From the NCBI RefSeq assembly GCF_004664715.2, contig NC_051063.1:67193018-67257017 (forward strand): a stretch of DNA of 64,000 nt, read 5' to 3'. Below the pieces are notes generated by a model, which was not told where the DNA came from, ran no database searches, and saw only the letters and a list, made by a program, of their open reading frames with translations. A program made the translations under genes and the position numbers. Shown one piece after another: positions 52,620-64,000 of this stretch (positions are counted from its first letter, which is position 1; every line of letters starts with the position of its first letter). The DNA is from Peromyscus leucopus. Its lineage: Eukaryota > Chordata > Mammalia > Rodentia > Cricetidae.

Positions 52620-53100
52620 GTCTTGCAGCTCCTTCTGATCTGAACTTTAGGATCATCGGTGCAGCTATTTTTGAGTTATTTGTGAACCAATATGTTTGAA
52701 CAGGTTTGTGTCTGCGCATGCACACGTGTGTGATTACATTTCATTTTACTTGTGTACTCTGTAAGTGGGTAGACGGGTGGGGTAGGCAGAAGCAACCCTT
52801 TTCGTGTAAGGGAGGCTGTGGCATTCTGCTAGGCTCTGCACTGGTTTAGGGAGCTGAACATCCATAAGGTCTGCATGTGTGTGCATCAGGAAACTGTGTC
52901 AAGCAATTGAAGGCTCAGATTCCCTGGGCAGAGGGAACCCAGGCCTCATTTGGGCGGAGTGCTGGGGTGTCTGCCCGCGTGGCCCCTGGCCCTATGGCCC
53001 ACGTGGCCCAGCCCCTGGCGGCTCATTAGCACATACCGCTGCCGGCCTCCACGCCTGCCTGCCGCGCTGGCTCCTCCGTGCTTGTTCACTGTCTGCTGGT
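52620..53100 (+). other. Intron 6 segment, nothing recognised
   Basis: Single-copy DNA turning GC-rich at 52,960-53,120. Confidence 0.4.
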
Positions 53101-53119
53101 GCCGGCGGATCTGTCATCG

Positions 53120-53270
53120 GCGCTGAGCAGAGCCGGAGCCCTGACAGTGAGGAGGTAAATGCTCCCTGCCTGAATCCCCCATTAACTTTGTGAGGCGTAT
53201 TGATTTCTTGTAAAAATAATGATATTGACAGGCCTTCCAGGAGTAATTGTTTCCAGAGCGCAGAGGTCAG
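53120..53270. promoter_or_regulatory. Candidate conserved AT-rich element
   Basis: Short repeat-free stretch with GTATTGATTTCTTG, AATAATGATATTGACAGG and GGAGTAATTG motifs between GC-rich flanks. Judged by composition only. Confidence 0.3.
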
Positions 53271-54700
53271 TGCTGTGAGGGAAGGGCTGGGAGCTGGGCT
53301 CTGAGGCTGTGAGCCCAGGGGTGGGCGCTTCGGGTCCTGTAGGACCCACAGTCCCTGATACCCTGTGGTGTGCCTTGGAGGGTCACCAGCTGGTGCAGGG
53401 GCTTGCAGACTTGGCGAGGATGTCAGTGAGTGCCCAGTGTGCCCAGCTCTGTCTGGCCATCAGCCACGCTGGGCTGTACTCCTGTGTCGTGCTTTCCAGG
53501 CTAGACCTCAAAGTTTGCATGGTGTTCTTGGGCTGAGTTTTGGGGTTGGCTACTGCTTCAGCAGGCCTTCCTAGGCCAGAGAAGTGAGGACCTTGTATCC
53601 TACCCTGTGGGGTCTGTTCTAGGGATCATGCCCTCCCAGGGCTGTGTCCTTTTCCCAGAATCCAGAGGTGGGAGGAGAGTGGGGGTGTTCCTGAGAAGTG
53701 GTCCCAGGCCCTTTCAGCGATCCGTGGTGTGTACACCCTGAAGAGGACCGGGGTGATCTGCAGAGTGACCCTCCTGCAGTTAAGTGGGAGGCTAGGAGAT
53801 TTCCGCTGCTGGCCGTGGGATTTGCTTTCTAGCAGAGAGACTGGTGCATACATAGGGCTGAGCCCCAGTGTCCGGCTTTAACAACCAGGACATCTGTGTG
53901 AAGGCACACAGGTTCCAGGCACTAGTGTTTCCCGGTCCTGGGAAGGTCAGGGGGTGAAAAAGTTCCCTCTAGGAGAAGCAACACTGGCCCATTCATTTTC
54001 GCGTTCCACGTGCCCACAAAGGAACAGAGAAACTTTTAATTTAGAAAGAAAATCTTAACCATCTGTCTCTAAGATCAGAGTGGGTGGGTAACAGCTGTGT
54101 TTTTAACTCTGGCTCTATTTTATGTATTAAACATATATCTTCAGTTTATCTTGAAGGAGAATTACTTAAAGAGACCCTTGCTTTGCTCTGGAATCTGCAA
54201 GGAGTTGTCTTGTGGGTCACGTGTATTGGTCACACGCCTTGTGGGTCACAGGTATGGTTGTAAACCGCTGTGCTTCCAGCCTACAAGGATGGCGACCTCA
54301 TGTATCTTGGAGCTAAGAGTGTGCTAGGTGGGCATGAGCAGAACTCAGGCTGGCATATGTGTCCCTAACTGTCCATTCCTACATTATCTACCCTGTGTCT
54401 CTTCCCGAATGATGGAAATCTGATCCAGGCCACCGAGGATCTGCAGTCAAGGGTTGACTAGCTGTTAGTGGTCCAGCCCTATACCAGCTTTGGCTGAGTT
54501 TTCTTGGTGGAGTTTGTTTGTGTCACTCAAGGAAATCACCCATTCAGGCACATCCCCTTTCCTGGTTGAGACTCCTTCTAGCACTGTTTAGAACAAGATT
54601 TGTGTGGGCCCTAATCTGATCACCATTGCCCAGGACGGCCCATGTCACTCTGCTGGGAGACGGTGTCTAGGCTTGTAGCTACATCTAATGGGTATTTAGG
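53270..54700 (+). other. Intron 6 segment, nothing recognised
   Basis: Single-copy DNA without supported features. Confidence 0.4.
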
Positions 54701-54719
54701 TGCAAACTAGCTGTGAAGT

Positions 54720-55490
54720 GTTAAATATTTACATGTGGAATGCCAATAGTAATTGTCCACTTTATCTGAGCTAGCCTAGGGAAATGTCTTATTTGTTTCC
54801 ATGTTACTTCAATAAACAGAAAGCTAGAAAATCCGCCCGCTATTTCTTGGGGGCTTAGAATTAATAAAGCCAGGCGGTGTAAAATATGTGCTTTGGGTTT
54901 CTGAATGATCACTTCTGCACCAGGTCATATAATATGGCTTTAACTCCATGTGGCCTGTCTATTAAGCAAGACAGGATGAGCCTCACAAATAATAAAAAAT
55001 ATTTATGTTTTTCTTAGTGATACTAACAAGGTAACATATCAGAGAAGAAATGACAGGGAAAGAATAAGGTAACTGTGTCTTATGAATTCACGGCTCAGTG
55101 GGGTCCCGGCTAGCTCCCATAAACGCCCTAGGATTCTCTGTTCAGCACTGCTGTTATTCCACAAATTGTATTTTTTGCTTTTTGTTTGTGAAATCTGAAG
55201 TGTCATAAATGCCTCCGTCTCATCTATATTTGATAGTTAATATTAGTCTCAACCAGAAAAGTGCACTTTACATGTGACAACGTACGATTACCTGAGAGTG
55301 TTATTGCAAAGGAAAAAATCAATACCAATTTATAATTCACGATCGCAGTCTATCAGTTTTTATGGCTCTCTATCCAGTCTCATTAATTTTTTATTATGAT
55401 TGACTGAAACTGAAAGATTTTTAACATGTTTCGCTGTTATTTATTCAACCTTAATAATTAAATAAACCTTAATTGGCTGTATTTCGAGGT
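54720..55490. promoter_or_regulatory. Ebf3: Candidate enhancer block, AT-rich
   Basis: Repeat-free, about 770 bp, with ATTAATTTTTTATTATGATTGAC (55382-55404), CCTTAATAATTAAATAAACC (55449-55468) and TTAATATTAGTC motifs. It resembles other candidate elements in this intron. Conservation untested. Confidence 0.38.
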
Positions 55491-55499
55491 GTCTTGGTG

Positions 55500-56730
55500 C
55501 TGGGCTGGGAAGGGTTGGGGTGACCATCTATTATTGATGCAGGAGGTACCTCACATTGTCTTCTGAAGCCACTCAGGGTGGGGATTCGTGCTGTGCCATC
55601 ACCAGAGCAGGAGAAATGGATTTTGTCATCACCTAATCAAATTCTGGTTAAGAGGAGACCATTTGTTTTCATTCAAAATATAAATTACCGATAGCACCTG
55701 GAGGGACATAATCAAACATCCTTGAGTACCTGGAGTTGGTGGAGAGTACCTGTGGAAAAGTTGATCAGCAGCTAATATCTTGATTAATGAGGCCAAAGGG
55801 TCTGTTGCATGGAGTGCCACAAATGGGGACGCCCTCGCCAAGGGTCTCCCGATTTGTGGTTAACGGGTCCCTTTGAAAGGTGATTGACAGATGGAAAATT
55901 GCACTTTCAAATTTCATCCGTATTCATTTCAGTTGTTCTTCTACATGTCAACCGCTTCCCCTTCTGTGGCAGGCCAAGGCTGTATACATTAGCTGTTTCC
56001 ACACTGAAAAAAGAAAGGAGACAATCTCGTATTTGAGCATGCTGAAGGAAAATCAATCATGTCATAAGTGAGAGGTATGGATAAGTTTGAACTGTAGCAA
56101 CTCCCATCATTTCATTCCTGGCCACGCTGGTGGGTTTTTGAGAGCACAGGGCTGTGAGCGGCACCCCCGCTGCAGCCGAGAAGTGGAGGCGTAATAGAGC
56201 TGGGCTAGAAGGGAAATTCTGTTTCCCTGGTATTTGTCAAGTTTCTCATGGTACGGCATGAGAGGAACATCAAACCCTAAGATTATGTACACTAGACATG
56301 TTGACAGAATTGAAAAAGCTCCAGTAACTATGGCGAGGATACCCAGCCTCCCCCCTCCTCAATCAAACCGTCGGCCGTTGGTCCACGTTTTGCTTTTGCT
56401 CAGCTCCCACATGAGTCTCAGCAACAATGTGAATACTGTGTGTGGTGTCCAGCAATGAGCCTATAACTGAGCTTGGAGAGGATGACCAGGACTTCATCCT
56501 TGCTCACAAGGACTAGGGACCTATCCCAGGCTCCACGACAGATTCAACAGCTCCTGTGAGAGGAGCCGCCTGACTGGCTCACCCCAGATCTCCAGCTACC
56601 CTAAAGGAGTAAAAAGAGAGCCTTGTGGGGGGCAGAAACACCCACTTAGAGGGATCCGGGGCAGCTTAAAGGGATCTATACATGGTACTGAGCAGGGGCA
56701 TCATTCTGTATTGGAAACGCTGTGAAACTG
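55500..56730 (+). other. Intron 6 segment, partly AT-rich single copy
   Basis: No gene or transposon recognised. 55,640-56,000 could be a weaker conserved block. Confidence 0.4.
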
Positions 56731-56739
56731 TAGGAGACG

Positions 56740-57175
56740 TACATGTTGCAATTTCACAATCTTGTTCTTAATATTATTGAAAGAGAGCTCTTCTTGGCAG
56801 TAATAAATTTAACACAAAAATCAAATACAAAACAAATTTATTCTTCCAGAGCCGATGCCCCAGTCATTTCTTTCTTGTCTTGCATTAAGCTTTAAAATCA
56901 ACTGTCACTCCCTATCGATTGCGTCTGAATTGTTATCTATATTTCTCAAAAGCGCTCTTGACAGTTAATACAGTGTAAATTATAATCTGGGGAAATGCTG
57001 CTTGTGTTTGCCAGCAAATTGCTTAGATTCTGAGTAAGGCTGCTTTATTCACCATTCTTTCCTTGTGGCCATCTATTCTAGTAAAGATCATTCAGGCCAA
57101 ATTATTCTAAATTTACACTCGGCTAGTATGTAAATCATATTGTGGAAATCACTTTTGGAATCACTGCGGAATGTG
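56740..57175. promoter_or_regulatory. Ebf3: Candidate enhancer block, AT-rich
   Basis: Repeat-free block with AATAAATTTAACACAAAAATC, CAGTTAATACAGTG and GATCATTCAGGCCAAATTATTC. Sharp fall to GC-richer ordinary sequence at about 57,180. Confidence 0.38.
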
Positions 57176-57179
57176 AAGC

Positions 57180-58745
57180 AGTGTTGGAGTGTCTGAGCAT
57201 CGCATTAATGAAACAAATACCGCCTCAGGGGCCCAACCCACCGAGGCGGCCTGAGGAGGGAGGTTGCTGCATTGGGTGTGGGTTAGGACAGCCCTAGGAT
57301 GTCTAGGGCCTGCCCTCTTCCCTGCCTCCCTGGAGAGCTTATGCTGGGGGTCCCACTGAGCTGTGTGCTCTCCCCTGTGAACCAGCAGGAGGGGTGGGTC
57401 CACCAAGCCGGGAGGTGGTGTGTGAGGGCTGAGTTGATGCTCATCCATGGTGTTTCTGCATGGGGAGGTGGAGATCAGGTCAAGGGCTGCCCTGTGGAGC
57501 AACCTGGCCACTCTCTAGCCTGGCCCTGGCCAATGGACAAGAGTATCAGTACAAGCCCTAGATGCAGCTGCACTAAGAAAATAAATAGAAACAAGTGGGA
57601 TTCACTTTAATAATATTTTAATTTAGCATTATGTGGCCAAAATATTAGATTATTTAATATGCAACTAACATGAAATACATCGATTGAGATCTTCTCAGCT
57701 TTCTCTTGTTTACTGGGTTTTGCAATCTGTTGTGCAGTGGATATTCACAGCTCATGTCCATTGGGACTAGATGCCTTTCATGTCTTGAGTGCTGCCGTGG
57801 TCTGGGGTTCCATGTTGTGTAATGTTCTTGAGGGGCCCTCTGGATGCCATCGAAGCTAAGGCAGAACTATTCTCCCCCTGAGGTCTGTAGCCCCAAGACT
57901 ACGGAGAGGCAAAGAGAAGTCCTAAGTGATGGGCGCGAGGCCTGGAGTCTGTTGTTACCTCAACTCAAAGAATGTATTTTTGTGTGGCATGAATTCACCC
58001 AGAGAGGCATGGTTTCCCCGTTTTTGTTTCTCTCACATTTATGGTGGTTGGATCCTCATTTTATGGACGAATTTGGCTTTGTTTCAGAAATATCTCATTA
58101 TTATAAACTTGTAGTCTGTTCCCTACTCAATGAAAATTTGCATTTGCAATATAGGGAGCTACTTAAGAAGGCACTTCTGTTTCTTCAGGAATAACTAATT
58201 TTACATTCATTTATTCATTCAGGAAATATTTATTGAAAATCTATTAGTGTGAGTTAAGGTGGTCAGAATAGAGCTGCTGTTATGGGGGATGGGTGGAAGG
58301 AAGGATGAACAGGTCTGTGTCCATGCTGCACATTAAATAGAGTGTATCTGCAGATACCTGCATTAGTCCATCTGTCTTTCCACCCACCCATCTCTGGTTC
58401 TGTGACCTTTATTTCCATTAGTGTGCTTGCAAGGATGTGAGAAAAAGACTGAATATAACATAGCACAGGAAGACTGGGCACTGTGACTGTGGGGTGATCA
58501 GGGAACAGGGCAGAGACCCTGTGGGTGGGAGGTCCTTGGCTTTGAAAATAAGGGGCTGTGCACCCTGGAGGATGAGTCAGAGAGGGACGTTCTAGGTAGG
58601 AGGGCATGAATTCAAAAGCAGGGAAAAGGAAGTAGGGTACCCTTCTCCAGCGAAGGGAGGTGTCAGTCGAGGTCTGGATCATGGCAGCCTTTTGAATTGT
58701 GTACAGGGTTTGGGTGTAGAAGAAGCAGAGAGCTTAGTGGCTGGT
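57180..58745 (+). other. Intron 6 segment, mixed
   Basis: GC-rich ordinary DNA to 57,590, then an AT-rich stretch (57,600-57,720) with ATTTTAATTTAGC and TAACATGAAATACATCGATTG that may be conserved, then ordinary DNA. No gene supported. Confidence 0.4.
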
Positions 58746-58761
58746 CAACTTGCTGGTTCTT

Positions 58762-58931
58762 TTCTTTTTTTGGGGGGGGGGTGTTTGGTTTTTTCAAGAC
58801 AGGGTTTCTCTGTGTAGTTTTGGTGCCTGTCCTGGATCTTGTTCTGTAGACCAGGCTGGTCTTGAACTCACAGAGATCCGCCTGGCTCTGCCTCCCAAGT
58901 GCTGGGATTAAAGGCGTGTGCCACCGCCCAG
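58762..58931 (-). mobile_element. B1 SINE with 16-bp target-site duplication
   Basis: T/G-rich tail region, then AAGACAGGGTTTCTCTGTGT to AAGGCGTGTGCCACCGCCCA. CAACTTGCTGGTTCTT (58746-58761) recurs as CAACTTGCTGATTCTT (58932-58947), 15 of 16 matching. The 3' half reads TTTTGGTGCCTGTCCTGG, the same subfamily as 27563-27753. Confidence 0.94.
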
Positions 58932-59122
58932 CAACTTGCTGATTCTTAATCGAAGTCCACTCATAGCAGTAATATATTGTGTCTCCTACACTGTGGGTGT
59001 GACAGTTAGGGTCTCACTAAATTGTGCTCCTGGGGCCCTCCTGATACCCAATGGCTCTCTGACAGCATGTGCCTCTCAGAGTACTTTTGGGAGTCCTCAT
59101 TGGTCAGAGGTCACATTCTAGA

Positions 59123-59545
59123 CTGGGAGTCTAGCTCAGCTGGCAAATACCTTGAGGATCTGAGTTTGAGCCCCAGAAACCAGAGAAAAGGCTGGATGTG
59201 GTGGTATGGACTTGTCATTTTAGCTCAGGGCAGTCAGAGAAAGGCAGATCCCCAAAGCTCACTGGCCAGCCTGACAAGCTTATTTGGTGAGTCTCAGGCT
59301 GGTGAGACTCCCTGTCTCAAGAAAAGATGGATGGAGCCTAAAGAATGATGATACCTGAATACCTAAGGTTGTCCTCTGGTCTATACACATGCACGCTCGC
59401 ACGCGTATGCACGCATGCACGCACGCACGCACGCACGTATGCATGCATAAACACATATGCTCTTGTGTACACACACATTCACATCCACACACACATGCTG
59501 GTACCGGATATATGTATGTACCTCTATATACATGAACATGCATAT
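59123..59545 (+). mobile_element. tRNA-derived SINE with GCAC/CA-rich tail
   Basis: GGGAGTCTAGCTCAGCTGGC, GGCTGGATGTGGTGGTATGG, CACTGGCCAGCCTGACAAGC and AAGGTTGTCCTCTGGTCTAT match the family at 28212-28760. The tail holds (GCAC)n/(CATG)n alternating purine-pyrimidine DNA (59389-59446) and CA-rich DNA to 59545. Confidence 0.65.
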
Positions 59546-59549
59546 ACAC

Positions 59550-61430
59550 AAACCACATCATTCTTCAGGCTCCATATACCCTTCACCCTAACTTTGTAGG
59601 TTCTTGCCTATCTGAAGAACTACCCAACAATCCACGTGCTCATAGAGAACTTCAGGACTTGACTTGACCTCGTTTAGTGGGGTTTAATCTGGATTTGTGA
59701 AGGTGAGATGCCAGCTTTGCAATTTTTTTATTCTCAGAATTTAACTTAGAGGACAATGGCTTATGGAATCCTAGACAGGAGAGAAAAAGAGTATATGGAA
59801 TAAAATGATCACAGGTACAACAAGCTAGTATTTTGGGTATCTCAGTTCATAGGTCTCTATGCCCACAGGCCTTCCAAAAAGCTTGTGAGTACAAAACAGT
59901 ATTACTTTGGAAAGTGACCTTATGGTGAATTTGCCTTACTTTTACCTAAGTATCAGGTCACATCCCATGAGGCACTGGGAGACCTCAGTCATTGTTGGTC
60001 TTCACACTAGCAGCTATACCTGAGCTCTCCACCTTGTGGAGTGGTGCTGGAGTTGGAGGCTAAGAACTCAGACTCTCCAAAAGAGGTAGTCTGGCCCAAG
60101 CCACAGGTCTGCACTTTTTGCTGTGGTGTGGCTTCTGCGGCTCGTTGGCATCCTTTAGTCCACATCCAAATGACTTTGGTGGTGAATTCATGGAAAGTCA
60201 TCAGTGGACCTTAGATCATCCAGTGGCCAAGAGGCTCGGTAGCCTGGTAGGGCTACCCGGGGGTTTGAGCAGGGGGCCAAAGCTAGTGTGGGATGCTCTT
60301 CTGCTTCCCCATCCCGTGCCCCATCCCTGCCCCACACCTTGCTGTTCAGAAAGCATGTGTGTCTTGTTCTGTTGTAGCACGGTGTTGACGGCCCTCGGGT
60401 TCTGGGGCCTTCCTACTAATGGTTACTCACAAGGACATCACAACAGGCTAACAGTTAATGTTTAATACACCAAATGCCACTCTTACCAGGTCAGACCAGA
60501 CTGTGGCAGAGAGAGGGATAGCAGTTATTGGAAAGTATAGAACACCAGCCTGCCTGTTGGAGTGTCCATTCGAGGGAGTTTTTACAGCCTGGGGTTCCAT
60601 GTAGAATGTCTATGTTGGCTGTTCCAATGTCTTTGTAAATAAATGGTCTCTTACAGATGCCTCTCCAGATAGAGTGCCTTATGCTACAGCATAGCCCCCC
60701 CCCCCCCCAGGAATGGCCCTGGTTCTCCCAAATCAAGCCAGCGTTGGAGGTGATTAACTGGGAACGTTAAACCTGTTTTTGTTCCTGAGTTTGTCTGACT
60801 GGGAGCTCTGGGTTGGCCATTTACCAACGAAGCTGCTGGTTAAATGTCCTCCACATTGGAGGATGTGGACTGAATTGGTCAAAAATCACATCCTGGGCTG
60901 GGAAATGGCTTAGTCATGGCCCGAAGCCTAGCCACATTGCCTGTGGGTGATGGTATCTGTGTAAGTATGTGAGTCCTGGAGATCTTAGATGAGGTGTTGG
61001 GAGCTCTGACGTCTCATCAGGTAACTGGCAGTGGGGACAGGTAATAGATGTGCTGTTGTTGGAAACAGTGTGACACCAGGCTAAGTAAACCCCCCTTCAG
61101 TTTCCCGGAAACTTCCCTGGTTGAAGAACTTCACAGGTTGTTCAGCAGGCCTAGATCTGGATGCTTGATTCTGAACAGCATGCTGGCTCAGGGGGCATTG
61201 CATCTGCTGAGGGGGTCTGGGGCAGGGGCAGCAGGGCAGTTTAGGGGCCTTCTTTAGCTGAGAGCTGCAGATTCCACTGTGTCTGATTTTCCGTCTGGCC
61301 ACACGGGCTGGGAAGCTGTTGTGGGGTGTGAGCTCTGCTGTCAGTGAGGGGTCCCCAACTGTGCACTGCAGCCCTAGCCATGAGGACCACCCCAACTCAT
61401 TAAACCAGAGCAAACTGTATGGAGGGCGCC
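59550..61430 (+). other. Intron 6 segment, nothing recognised
   Basis: Single-copy DNA. A 14-base C run lies near 60,696-60,709. A weak tRNA-SINE-like start near 60,898 was not firm enough to call. Confidence 0.4.
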
Positions 61431-61900
61431 GCTGTGTGATTTTAATATTTGGTGCGTGTGACAGGATCATTTTAGTGATTTGCAGGATTTATCTCCTCTT
61501 AAAAGTACTGCCTAAGGCTACTCTAATTGGTAGGAAAGCAAATTCCCTCTTCTCCTCCTGTCAGTCTTTGTTTTATTTACTGAGAACTGCCGAAACCTAT
61601 TTACACAATAATGAGGATAAATCACCGGGATGCTTTCAACACAAAGAGAAATGTGCTGGAGTTGAAAGCTGTACAATTAAAACAAAATTCCAGATATTCC
61701 TGAAGTGGTGTGTGCAGTTAGGGAGAGCAAAATAAAATTAAGACAAATGGTAGGATCGCACCCAGGACCAGCTCAGGACGCTAATCAGGATCAAAATTCT
61801 AGAGATATTTTATGATGGGCAATTTCACTTGAAATGGCAATGAAGTAAATGCCTGTGAGTTACCATCAATATTTGTAATAAAAATAAACAATCATGCATT
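61430..61900. promoter_or_regulatory. Ebf3: Candidate enhancer block, AT-rich
   Basis: Repeat-free block with TGATTTTAATATTTGG, CACAATAATGAGGATAAATC and GTACAATTAAAACAAAATTCC. Resembles the other AT-rich islands of this intron. Conservation untested. Confidence 0.38.
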
Positions 61901-62960
61901 CCTCTAGCCTGCAAATAAACAGGGTAAATTTAGGCGTCATAATTATGACATCGCAGAGTGGCGGTAAGTCACGTGAAGATGTCAGCCCTGTGTCTGCAGC
62001 TTCTGGCTTGCTCCCAGCCAAGAGGACCAGAGTCACTTGGATGAGACACTCCAGATGTACTTGAGTGTCTGACCTGGAAGGACCCACTTATTTAGATGTC
62101 AAGAGCATTCTACAATTGAGAATAGTTCTCACTGGAGGGTGAACCACAAAGAGACTCACAGCCAAAAGAATTATGCATAGAACCTGCCCTTGAACTTGTC
62201 TTAATGGTTGTTGGGTTGATGCTTGATTTCATTGGCTCTCAAGCCCCTCATGAGTGTTGAGATGATGCCTACTCTTGACTGCTCCCATGCCTTTGAACTT
62301 GCCTTTTGTGTGTGTTCGATGATGCATGCTTTTGACGGTTCCGGATCCTCCAGGTTTGCACTGGAACCCTGGCAAGCTCTGTCACCCTGAACTGCTGTGG
62401 TCACAGTGTGTTCTCAGCTCCTTCAGAGGTGGTGTGAAACCCAGATCCCTTGCCTAGGAGTGATGATGATGATTGAGATAGTAATGATGATGATGGTGGT
62501 GATGTGTGGTGTGGTGAAGGAAGCTTCGAAGTCTGCTGTCAGGAGTAATTCTCAGCATGGAAACACAGAGCACCTCTCATGGTGTGACCCAGGAACCCCA
62601 TGAGGCCAAGCCTGACCACAGCAGTCAGTACAGGTGGTGGTTTGAGAAACAGAGGGCTGAGTGATACATTCTGGAGTGTTAAAGACTCTTTGGTGTCAAG
62701 CAGGGGACCCGGAAGCCAGTAGGTGGGGGTCGCAGCCTGGCTCTAGTCTCTTCTTGTTTTGACCTTGCCAGGTCTCCACTGTCTCTGAGAACTGGACCAG
62801 ATGTCCCCAAGGTCTTCCCTGGTGCTAAGAAATGTCTGGGTTTCCGTTTCCTCCATCCTTTCCTCTCCTGCCTCCCACCTCCAACCCCTGCCCCATTCTT
62901 GAGTTCCAGCCCTGCCTGCATTTCTTGCTGCGTCCCGACAGTTCCAGCAATGGCTGCTCC
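61900..62960 (+). other. Intron 6 segment with imperfect (ATG)n tract
   Basis: Single-copy DNA. An imperfect GAT/ATG triplet repeat lies at 62461-62505. No gene supported. Confidence 0.45.
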
Positions 62961-62964
62961 GTAA

Positions 62965-63480
62965 CCCTGGAAAAGAATAATTCACATAAGCAGATTTTTT
63001 TAGCACATTTACCGGGTCTTTTAACTTCATCTGACACTGTTTGGATGGAAGATGTGAGAAGTATATTTTTTATATCCCAGGGGAGTGACTTTATGATGAC
63101 TCCTTCAAGGTGAATATTGGCGTTTATTTAGCCGGAGCAGAAAATAAAAAAGAACACACAGAAGCATGAACGCAGAAACACCAGAGTCAGCAAATGGTCT
63201 TTTATTTTGTTGCTTTGAATTGCTATCCCTCAAACACAGCTAAATCTAAGTTAATTTAAAGTTTCTCTTGAGGAATTCATATCAAATTAAAGTGTTCTTC
63301 CGCTGTGATGACAAGAGCCGGGCACACATCTGAATTCCCTCCAAATTATGGTCTATTTTTATGGTCTCACAAGGTTTGCCTTTGTGGACCTTATTCCACT
63401 ATCTTTGAGAGAAAATTAATTTAACTAATGACAGCTCCGACTAAAACATCAATCAAAAGAAGAGAGAAATAACACGACAG
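62965..63480. promoter_or_regulatory. Ebf3: Candidate enhancer block, AT-rich
   Basis: Repeat-free with TAAGTTAATTTAAAGTTTC (63249-63267), CATATCAAATTAAAGTG and GAAAATTAATTTAACTAATGAC (63411-63432). Same character as the blocks at 55.0 and 56.9 kb. Confidence 0.38.
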
Positions 63481-64000
63481 TCGCCAAAGAACATGGGAGC
63501 AGAAGCCGGCTCCCTCCTGGAACTTACTTCCTCGACTCTCTTGGCTTCGTTCTGTGTGTACTGGGGACATTCATGCCCTTCCAGTCCTCCTTGGAACTAG
63601 ACCATATTCCATCCCCCAGTAGTAGTAGCTGGAGTCTGGCTATCCCAAGGAGCCCCCAGGAAATCTACATTTTTTCCCCTCCTGTGTTCCCCTCCTGGAC
63701 CACAGTCGCTCTTGCATTGCATGTTGGGAACGCTTTATTTATTTATGTTTTAACCAAATGGTTGGTAGCTCTTTTAGCCCCTTTGAAATTACCCAAGCTG
63801 TTCCAGGGCGATGGCCTCTGCCTCCACATCCTTGTGTGTAATCAATCTCCAGGAGAGGACTGGAGAGGAACAGCTTCCTTGTCTTCTTAACCGTCCAGCA
63901 CACATCATGGGGCTCAGTGGCACTCTGTTGGCATCAAGAAATGCCAGCGGATTGTGTCGAAAATTTAAGATGTTTCCGTTGGCAGCTACCCACGCCGCTT
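63480..64000 (+). other. Intron 6 segment to window end
   Basis: Single-copy DNA; no exon 7 acceptor with the expected FFLKFF coding sequence was found. Confidence 0.45.

Overview
The window is mammalian nuclear DNA holding the 5' part of one developmental transcription-factor gene on the + strand, Ebf3 (early B-cell factor 3, COE family). Six coding exons lie at 5217-11502, all with GT/AG junctions and compatible phases. Together they encode residues 1-184 plus two bases of codon 185. The N-terminus ([12 protein letters not shown], then [14 protein letters not shown]) and the exon 3 reading [14 protein letters not shown] separate EBF3 from EBF1 and EBF2. I saw no exon 7, so 11503-64000 is read as the 5' part of a very large intron 6. 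No second protein-coding gene could be supported.

The organism is a rodent: 7SL-derived B1, tRNA-derived B2/B3/ID-like SINEs and MaLR LTRs are present. The B1 copies have a 3' half of the type 'ccaggaaaggtacaaagcta' or 'caggacaggcaccaaaacta', unlike the usual mouse/rat form. This points to a cricetid (hamster, vole or deer-mouse group) rather than Mus or Rattus; that is inference from memory of B1 subfamilies.

Layout. 1-4560 is upstream DNA, with GC-rich parts alternating with AT-rich, homeodomain-motif-rich parts that look like regulatory DNA. About 4560-5216 is a CpG-island promoter and leader with a perfect CArG box, an ACGTCA CRE half-site and two short upstream ORFs. 5217-11502 holds exons 1-6; intron 1 is only 105 bp, a multiple of three and open in frame, and intron 4 has a second CpG-rich block. 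From 11503 to about 26.9 kb I saw no transposon, only microsatellites and candidate enhancers (nuclear-receptor palindrome near 15.8 kb, RFX X-box near 24.3 kb, a long AT-rich block at 22.8-23.8 kb). From 26.9 to 59.6 kb the intron collects SINEs, MIRs, an ancient L1 with nested insertions, MaLR LTRs, microsatellites and a 40-bp minisatellite, with single-copy AT-rich islands between them. 59.6-64 kb is again free of recognisable transposons.

Biologically, exons 1-6 supply the N-terminus and the first two thirds of the DNA-binding domain, including the whole HCCC zinc knuckle (H157, C161, C164, C170). The rest of that domain, the IPT/TIG domain, the helix-loop-helix dimerisation region and the transactivation tail must lie beyond the window. 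Calls of conserved regulatory DNA rest on composition, motif content and absence of repeats; I had no alignment. No wholly new system is claimed. The most testable novelties are the frame-preserving intron 1, the paired octamer/AP-1 element at 31.0 kb, and the promoter CArG/CRE/uORF arrangement.
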